NCBI GenBank assembly: GCA_028703545.1
Contig: JAQVMR010000038.1
Span: 1-8,993 of the forward strand
Length of the DNA stretch: 8,993 nucleotides
Direction: 5' to 3'
Source of the DNA: Patescibacteria group bacterium
GTDB taxonomy: Bacteria > Patescibacteriota > Patescibacteriia > UBA1558 > S5-K13
Of the stretch, positions 3,361 through 8,993 are shown one piece after another. Both the position numbers and the translations under genes were made by a program. Numbering within the stretch: position 1 is the first letter of the stretch; each line of letters starts with the position of its first letter. The notes below the pieces were generated by a model. That model did no database searches. It was not told the origin of the DNA and saw only the letters and a program-made list of their open reading frames with translations.

Positions 3361-5748
3361 CTATTTTTTCTTTAACATTAAAATTGTCTTAACAACAGAA
3401 TCTGGCACTAGTGATATACTGTCAATTTTTTCTTTTACTAAAAATTTTGCAAAATCTGGAAAATCACTTGGTGCCTGACCACAAATCCCAACTTTTCTTT
3501 TATTTTTCTTTGCAACAGCAATAACATTTCTAATTAATGTTTTTACTGCTTCATTTCTCTCTTCATAAATATGGGAAACCATTGATGAATCCCTATCTAC
3601 ACCAAGTGCTAATTGCGTTAAATCATTTGAACCAATTGAAAATCCATCAAAAATTTTAGCAAAATCATCTGCCAATATTACATTTGATGGAATTTCGCAC
3701 ATTACATAAATTTCTAATCCATTTTTACCACGCTTCAATCCTTCACTTGCCATTATTTTTATAACTTTATTTCCTTCTTCTATGGTCCTACAAAATGGAA
3801 TCATAATTTTTACATTATTAAGACCCATTTGTTCTCTTACCTTTTTAAGTGCAATACACTCCAATCTAAATGCTTTTTCATATTTAGGATCATAATAACG
3901 AGAAGCACCTCGCCAACCTATCATTGGATTAGCCTCATTTGGCTCAAAGTATTTTCCACCCAATAAATTTGCATATTCATTTGATTTAAAATCAGACAAT
4001 CTTACAATTACATCTTTTGGATAAAATGCTGCTGCAATTCTAGCCACACCCTCAGCTAACTTTTCAACAAAAAATTCTGGTTTACTTTTATAATTAACGG
4101 TTAATTGTCTTATTATTTCTTTTTCTTTTTTATCTTTTACTTTTGAAAACTCTAGAAGTGCTAATGGATGAACTTTTATGTAATTTGAAATTATAAATTC
4201 TTCTCTTGCGAGTCCAACTCCTGCATTTGGAATCATTGAATCTCTAAAAGCCTGCCTTGGATTTCCAACATTCATCATTATTTTGACATTTTTTGGTAAT
4301 TTCAAATTTTTTAAATTTATTTCTTTTTTTACAAATGGAACTCTACCGTCATAAACAAATCCTTCTTCACCAAGAGAACAGTCAACTGTAACAATTTGTC
4401 CATTTTTTAATTTTGAAGTTCCTGTTGTTGTACCCACAACACATGGAATCCCAAGTTCACGAGAAACAATTGCAGCATGACATGTTCTTCCACCAGAATT
4501 TGTTACAATTGCACCTGCTTTCTTCATAACTGGTTCCCAGTCAGGATCTGTCATCTCAGCAACCAAGACCTCTCCGTCTTTAAAATTTACTAACTCATTT
4601 ACATTTTTTACAACACGAGAAGGGCCAGATCCAATTTTTTTACCAACTGATTCACCGTTTAAAATTATTTTTCCTTTTTCTTTTATAGAATATTCTGTCA
4701 AAATATTTTTATTTTCACGCGATGTAACTGTTTCTGGTCTCGCCTGAACAATATATAATTTTTTAGTTTCTCCATCTTTTGCCCATTCCATATCCATTGG
4801 TTTTTTATAATGTTTCTCAATCATTACAGCCCATTTTGCAAGTTGTATTATTTCATCATCACTTAAAACAAATTTTAGTCTTTCCTCAATTGGAACATCA
4901 ACATTTTGGGTAAAACCAGTTCCACCAGTTGCATAAACTAATTTTTTTGCTTTTTCTCCAACATCTTTTCCAATTATTGAATTGTATTTTTTTTCTAAGG
5001 TTGGTTTATAGACATGATATTCATCTGGGGTTACAACTCCTTTTACAACATATTCCCCTAATCCATAAGCAGCATTAATTACAACAATTCCTGGGAATCC
5101 TGATTCAGTATCAACTGAAAACATTACTCCAGATGATGCTAAATCTGATCTTACCATTTTTTGAACTACAACTGATAGGGCAATTTTAAAATGACTAATT
5201 TTTTTATCACATCTATAAGAAATTGAACGATCTGTAAAAAGCGAAGCCATACATTTTTTTACAGAATCAAGTATTGCATGCTCTCCTGTTATATTTAAAT
5301 ACGATTCCTGTTGACCGGCAAATGAAGCATCAACTGTGTCTTCGGCTGTGGCAGAAGATCTAACAGCAACATCGCAATTTAAAATTGATGTTTTATAAAA
5401 TTCTGCTAATCTTTTATATGAATCTAAAATTTGTTCTTTTAGATCTTCTGGAAATTCTGATTTTAAAATTAATTCTCTTATTTTTTTTGCTCTATTTTTC
5501 AAATCATTTATTTTATCCGTCTTTAAACCTCTAAGTATTTTATTTATATTTTCTTTTATTTTATTATGTTCTAAAAAATACCAATAAGCCTCTGCTGTTA
5601 CTGCGAATCCATTTGGTATAGGGACTCCCTTGTCTCCAAGCTTTTGATACATTTCTCCGAGTGAAGCATTTTTTCCACCAACTAACTCCACATCTTTTAT
5701 TGTTAGTTCATCAAACCATAAAACATATTTATTTCTTTGTTTTTGCAT
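3361..5748 (-). CDS. ppsA: Phosphoenolpyruvate synthase (pyruvate, water dikinase)
   Basis: 795 residues, close to the E. coli enzyme (about 790). It converts pyruvate, ATP and water to PEP, AMP and phosphate in the cytosol. The N-terminal ATP-grasp half shows VGGKNASLGEM (23-33), AVRSSATAEDTVDASFAGQQ (128-147) and LYIVQARPETV (331-341). The central phosphohistidine domain has GGRTCHAAIVSREL (419-432) with the phosphorylated H424. The C-terminal PEP/pyruvate barrel has GVGLAREEF (510-518), IGSNDLTQLALGVDRD (705-720) and GICGQAPSD (754-762) with the catalytic C756. All key residues are present. The ATG has no Shine-Dalgarno sequence. The upstream gene ends 12 bp away, so they are probably cotranscribed. 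No PpsR-type regulator is visible. In some organisms the enzyme may also run toward pyruvate and ATP. Confidence 0.97.
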   Translation of the reverse strand: MQKQRNKYVLWFDELTIKDVELVGGKNASLGEMYQKLGDKGVPIPNGFAVTAEAYWYFLEHNKIKENINKILRGLKTDKINDLKNRAKKIRELILKSEFPEDLKEQILDSYKRLAEFYKTSILNCDVAVRSSATAEDTVDASFAGQQESYLNITGEHAILDSVKKCMASLFTDRSISYRCDKKISHFKIALSVVVQKMVRSDLASSGVMFSVDTESGFPGIVVINAAYGLGEYVVKGVVTPDEYHVYKPTLEKKYNSIIGKDVGEKAKKLVYATGGTGFTQNVDVPIEERLKFVLSDDEIIQLAKWAVMIEKHYKKPMDMEWAKDGETKKLYIVQARPETVTSRENKNILTEYSIKEKGKIILNGESVGKKIGSGPSRVVKNVNELVNFKDGEVLVAEMTDPDWEPVMKKAGAIVTNSGGRTCHAAIVSRELGIPCVVGTTTGTSKLKNGQIVTVDCSLGEEGFVYDGRVPFVKKEINLKNLKLPKNVKIMMNVGNPRQAFRDSMIPNAGVGLAREEFIISNYIKVHPLALLEFSKVKDKKEKEIIRQLTVNYKSKPEFFVEKLAEGVARIAAAFYPKDVIVRLSDFKSNEYANLLGGKYFEPNEANPMIGWRGASRYYDPKYEKAFRLECIALKKVREQMGLNNVKIMIPFCRTIEEGNKVIKIMASEGLKRGKNGLEIYVMCEIPSNVILADDFAKIFDGFSIGSNDLTQLALGVDRDSSMVSHIYEERNEAVKTLIRNVIAVAKKNKRKVGICGQAPSDFPDFAKFLVKEKIDSISLVPDSVVKTILMLKKK

Positions 5749-5760
5749 ATTTTTATAATA

Positions 5761-6612
5761 TTAATAAATTGCATTAAGCCAAGTACAATATCTTTTTCCC
5801 GTACTGGTTCTAAAATCAAGAGATATGCAATTGTTGTGATCTGCATTATCTTTATAACAATCGATTGTTTTAAATTCTAATACAATTGTTTTTAATAAAT
5901 TTTCATCATCAAATGTAAGATATTTTACAACACTATATGGTGCATTTGTTTTATAAGAAATGCTTGTAAGATTTGAAAAAGCGATTTGCGTATCATCAAT
6001 TTTTACTTCTTTTTTAGAAAACTCCAATCTTTTAAGCAAATTATTTACCCCCTGCTCTGCCCTTTTATCATAATAATCTATTCTAAGCCTTAGTATATTA
6101 TTAGCCAACAGTAGATAATTATTACTTTCAAATTTTACAATATTCTGATCTTCTGTATTTTCTATATTAAAAATTTGTAAATTGTTATTATCAACAACCA
6201 TCTTATATTTTAAAATCTTATTTTTATAATATATATTTAAATCCCGATTTTTTATTGACCCAATCATCTCTCTTTTTTCAATTATTCTCGGATTTTTTTC
6301 ACATATAATTTTTTCAGTAATATTTTCTAATTCTAGATTTATAATAGACTTTTCTTTATCAACATTAAAAATATAATTTAAGTCTCCACATAAATATCTT
6401 TCATTTGTATAAAAATTAAGCAATATTTCTTGTTTGTTTTGTTCAACTTTTAATACTAATCCCATTACATCTAAATGTTTTTCTGTATTATCTTGTTCTA
6501 TAACTATTTGTTTATGATTCTTAGCTAAATTTGCCTTCAAATAAAGTGCTAATAAAAAAACTCCTACAAATAAAATTGATAATAAAGATAAAATTATAAT
6601 TTTTTTCTTCAT
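5761..6612 (-). CDS. Membrane-anchored extracytoplasmic protein, unknown function
   Basis: 283 residues. Residues 1-4 are basic (MKKK), followed by one hydrophobic segment (about 5-25) and then KANLAKNHK. This fits an N-terminal membrane anchor or signal peptide with the remainder outside the membrane. There is no lipobox cysteine. The outer part is rich in Asn, Lys, Ile and Glu and reads like beta-strand-rich sequence. It has five Cys (75, 104, 252, 262, 276), three of them close together near the C-terminus. No family is recognised. It sits between pyruvate kinase (38 bp) and PEP synthase (12 bp), so it is very likely in their operon, but a shared function does not follow from that. No Shine-Dalgarno sequence. 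Confidence 0.8.
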   Translation of the reverse strand: MKKKIIILSLLSILFVGVFLLALYLKANLAKNHKQIVIEQDNTEKHLDVMGLVLKVEQNKQEILLNFYTNERYLCGDLNYIFNVDKEKSIINLELENITEKIICEKNPRIIEKREMIGSIKNRDLNIYYKNKILKYKMVVDNNNLQIFNIENTEDQNIVKFESNNYLLLANNILRLRIDYYDKRAEQGVNNLLKRLEFSKKEVKIDDTQIAFSNLTSISYKTNAPYSVVKYLTFDDENLLKTIVLEFKTIDCYKDNADHNNCISLDFRTSTGKRYCTWLNAIY

Positions 6613-6650
6613 ATTATATTAATTTTAAATAAAAAATTTTAACATTAAAC

Positions 6651-8081
6651 TTATATTTTCTTCAATTCTATAAGATTCATATTCTCTTTCATTCCAACTG
6701 GTTGGCCAGTGACTATTACCGCCATATCACCACGTTTTGCTAATTTATTATTTCTTATAAATAGCATTATTTTCCTAATTAATTCCTCTATGTTTTTACA
6801 TTTTGGCATTTTATAAGAATAAATTCCCCAGACTAAAGATAATTGACGCCTCACTCTCTCATCATTAACAAGTGCAACAATTTTTGTTTCTGGGCGAAAT
6901 TTCGCAATCATTCTTGCGCTATAACCCGAATTTGTTGCAACTACAATTATTTTAGCCTCCGTATTTAAAACCAATTCTCTTACTGATTCTGAAATGGCTA
7001 ATACATTTTTTAACCTTTCAACTGAGTTAATTTTTAAAGAATCATCATAGTGAGATTTTTCTGTTATATCAATTACACGCGACATAACTTTTATTGTATC
7101 TATTGGATACTTTCCAAATGCAGTTTCTTCTGACAACATTACTGCATCAGCATGATCAATTACAGCATTTGCTACATCTGACACCTCAGCTCTAGTTGGT
7201 TTTATATTTTTTACCATTGACTCAAGCATTTGTGTCGCAACAACAACTGGTTTTCCAACATGTAAACATTTTAAAATCAAATCTTTTTGTATAATTGGCA
7301 CTTTTTCAACTTGTATTTCAACTCCCAAATCTCCACGAGCAACCATAATTCCATCTGATTCTGCTATAATTTCATCTATATGCTTCAGGGCTTCTGGAGT
7401 CTCAATTTTTGCCATAACCCTTACATTTGCATTTTGCTTTAATCTCCTTATTGTATTTTTTATATTTTTTATATCCCTAGACGTCTTTACAAATGATAAA
7501 GCAACCCAATCAATACCATTTTTAAGTCCAAATTTTAAATCATTTAAATCTTTTTTTGTTAAAGCTTTTTCTTTTATATTAACATTTGGAATGTTTATAC
7601 CCTTAAAAGAAAAAACAGTTCCTCCTTTTATGACATCACAGCAAACAGAATCTTTTACAAGCTTGTAAACTCTTAATTCTAAAAGTCCATCATGAATCAT
7701 TATACTTGTATTCTTTTTTACAATTTTATGAATAGGAAAAGAAACTGGAATAATTTTATTTCCAGAACCAACTAGTAATTGATAGTTTACAATCTTGTCA
7801 TGAATTAAAATAATTTTTTCATTTTTGTCAATTTTTACCCCCGAATCAGAAATATTCCCAACTCTTATTTTAGGACCCTGTAAATCTTGCATTATTGAAA
7901 TTGGAACATCTAGATCCCTGCTAACTTTTCTAATATTTTTTATAAGCGAAAGATGACTAGCGTGTGAATTATGAGAAAAATTTAACCTACAAACATTCAT
8001 TCCATTTTTTGCCATTTCTAAAAGAGTATTATAATTTGATGAAGCTGGGCCTATTGTTGCTATAATTTTTGTATTTTTCAT
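6651..8081 (-). CDS. pyk: Pyruvate kinase
   Basis: 476 residues, usual bacterial length. It catalyses the last glycolytic step: PEP plus ADP gives pyruvate plus ATP. Visible motifs are KIIATIGPAS (5-14), NVCRLNFSH (29-37) with substrate-binding R32, QDLQGPKIRVG (65-75), the active-site signature VMAKIETPEA (222-231) with K225 and E227, VARGDLGVE (247-255), and VATQMLESM (281-289) with T283. The C-terminal allosteric-type domain (about 360-476) is complete, including VVATNSGYSARMIAKFRP and AVIVTGQPVG. All catalytic positions seem intact. No Shine-Dalgarno sequence is visible. The upstream DUF4870-like gene ends 27 bp away and the downstream anchored protein starts after 38 bp, which supports an operon that also includes PEP synthase, the enzyme of the opposite direction. 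Confidence 0.97.
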   Translation of the reverse strand: MKNTKIIATIGPASSNYNTLLEMAKNGMNVCRLNFSHNSHASHLSLIKNIRKVSRDLDVPISIMQDLQGPKIRVGNISDSGVKIDKNEKIILIHDKIVNYQLLVGSGNKIIPVSFPIHKIVKKNTSIMIHDGLLELRVYKLVKDSVCCDVIKGGTVFSFKGINIPNVNIKEKALTKKDLNDLKFGLKNGIDWVALSFVKTSRDIKNIKNTIRRLKQNANVRVMAKIETPEALKHIDEIIAESDGIMVARGDLGVEIQVEKVPIIQKDLILKCLHVGKPVVVATQMLESMVKNIKPTRAEVSDVANAVIDHADAVMLSEETAFGKYPIDTIKVMSRVIDITEKSHYDDSLKINSVERLKNVLAISESVRELVLNTEAKIIVVATNSGYSARMIAKFRPETKIVALVNDERVRRQLSLVWGIYSYKMPKCKNIEELIRKIMLFIRNNKLAKRGDMAVIVTGQPVGMKENMNLIELKKI

Positions 8082-8108
8082 AATTTTATATCAAATAAAA
8101 TCAAAGAA

Positions 8109-8414
8109 TTATTTTATATTAATTCTTTGTGATAATTCATAAATATAGGGGATTTTCCATTTTCCACCAGATAGTGCTGATTTTATTGCTAAAAAAGTAA
8201 TAAAAATTATTAATATTTTAAAAATCCAACCTAAAACAGGAATAATAATTAAAAAACTGGAGACAATCTGTATTATAGATAAAATCAAACCTTGTTTAGC
8301 GTGAAATTTGACAAACTCATCTTTTGAAAAAATTAGTGGGATAATACATGTAATCCATAAATAACTTAATGCCGAGATCTTATAATTTTTTTGTACATTA
8401 TTTATTTCTTGCAT
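8109..8414 (-). CDS. DUF4870/Tic20-like small membrane protein
   Basis: 101 residues with a hydrophobic stretch at about 13-30 and a long hydrophobic region at 41-80 that can form two more helices. The motif SKDEFVKFHAKQGL (30-43), between the first and second helices, is characteristic of the DUF4870/Tic20-like family of small bacterial membrane proteins, as is the short polar C-terminus after ALSGGKWKIPYI. The biochemical role of the bacterial family is not established to my knowledge. The start overlaps the end of the upstream gene by 17 nt, which suggests translational coupling and explains the lack of a Shine-Dalgarno sequence. Confidence 0.8.
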   Translation of the reverse strand: MQEINNVQKNYKISALSYLWITCIIPLIFSKDEFVKFHAKQGLILSIIQIVSSFLIIIPVLGWIFKILIIFITFLAIKSALSGGKWKIPYIYELSQRINIK

Positions 8415-8993
8415 ATTTTTGTTTTATTGATGAATTAACTGAATAAAAAAGCCCCCCAAAAACAAGACCGAATATTAAACCAAGTAGTAATAAAAACAAA
8501 CTTTCTGTTATGATATTAAATATTGTCCAGAGACTCCTAAAATAAAAAAATTTAAAAAATGAGATAAAAATTCCTGAACAAAATCCTGTTTTTGCACAAA
8601 CAATTCCTGAAATTTTTGGAATTTGCCTCTTTCTTCTTATAATATATAAACTTAAAATTAAAAAAATCAATATTTCAAATGGAATTCTAAATACTCCTAG
8701 GATGGTGTTTCTTATATCTCCCTTTATTAAAATTATCACCACACTAAATAATGTTATAAATAAAGAAGATAAAACAATACTAAATGTATAATTTATTTTT
8801 TTTTGTTTGACTGTTTGGTCTTTTTTTGTTTGATCTGTGACATTATATATTTTTGTATCGTTTAAAATTTTCACATCCTTAAACAATGTTGATTTTTTAT
8901 CATTATTTTCTACTGGGACTATATTTGATTTCTGATGTTTTGTATAATTTGTATCATCAGCAATATGCAAAAGATCATCTATATTTCTACCCC
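8398..8993 (-). CDS. Multi-pass membrane protein, N-terminus beyond window
   Basis: The frame stays open from the stop at 8398 to the right edge (198 full codons). A TTG at 8970 could start it, but there is no ATG in the visible frame and the residues before the TTG (GRNIDDLL) read on naturally. The true start therefore probably lies outside. The visible N-terminal 60 residues are polar and charged, probably cytoplasmic. Hydrophobic segments follow at about 63-83, 90-111, 124-142 and 155-177 (numbered from the TTG). One bears an IIRRKRQ positive patch after it, and the C-terminus is basic. No family recognised. The gene overlaps the DUF4870-like gene by 17 nt, so the two membrane proteins are probably made together. 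Confidence 0.7.
   Translation of the reverse strand, partial: GRNIDDLLHIADDTNYTKHQKSNIVPVENNDKKSTLFKDVKILNDTKIYNVTDQTKKDQTVKQKKINYTFSIVLSSLFITLFSVVIILIKGDIRNTILGVFRIPFEILIFLILSLYIIRRKRQIPKISGIVCAKTGFCSGIFISFFKFFYFRSLWTIFNIITESLFLLLLGLIFGLVFGGLFYSVNSSIKQKYARNK

Noticed and set aside
1..8993. UGA-recoded genetic code, as in some candidate phyla
   Set aside because: No gene is interrupted by in-frame TGA. Conserved Gly positions use GGN and Trp uses TGG. The absence of TGA stops among about ten genes is compatible with AT bias.

Overview
The window is an AT-rich bacterial segment with short intergenic gaps and small genes. Bacterial-type pyruvate kinase and PEP synthase are present, most genes lack a Shine-Dalgarno sequence, and a small GIY-YIG nuclease gene is fused to a tRNA gene. 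This combination resembles Patescibacteria (CPR), but that assignment is an inference from gene content and no marker gene settles it. All visible stop codons are TAA or TAG, Trp is TGG and Gly is GGN, so nothing suggests recoding of UGA.

Left part (1-1240): a partial HD-domain phosphohydrolase gene runs leftward off the window edge. Divergent from it is a tRNA-like promoter, followed by two perfect 323-bp tandem units and then an intact tRNA-Ser(GGA) with encoded CCA. Each unit starts with a 20-nt copy of the tRNA 5' end, split by a 30-bp double palindrome, and then carries a GIY-YIG nuclease gene. The second nuclease gene ends on a stop codon inside the tRNA. The arrangement looks like a minimal selfish element that entered a tRNA gene, rebuilt the tRNA 5' end, was itself hit by a small palindromic insertion, and was then duplicated. 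This is the most unusual part of the window.

Middle (1241-2800): a Cys-rich protein of unknown function with a strong ribosome binding site, a strong intrinsic terminator, an SdpI-family membrane protein, and a second terminator with the same stem core. The second terminator separates the converging gene sets.

Right part (2801-8993, all minus strand, reading right to left): a membrane protein running in from the right edge, a DUF4870/Tic20-like membrane protein, pyruvate kinase, a membrane-anchored unknown, PEP synthase, and two small unknown proteins. The spacings are -17, 27, 38, 12, 22 and 49 bp, which fits one transcription unit ending at the 2759-2786 terminator. It groups the two enzymes that interconvert PEP and pyruvate in opposite directions with several uncharacterised envelope proteins.
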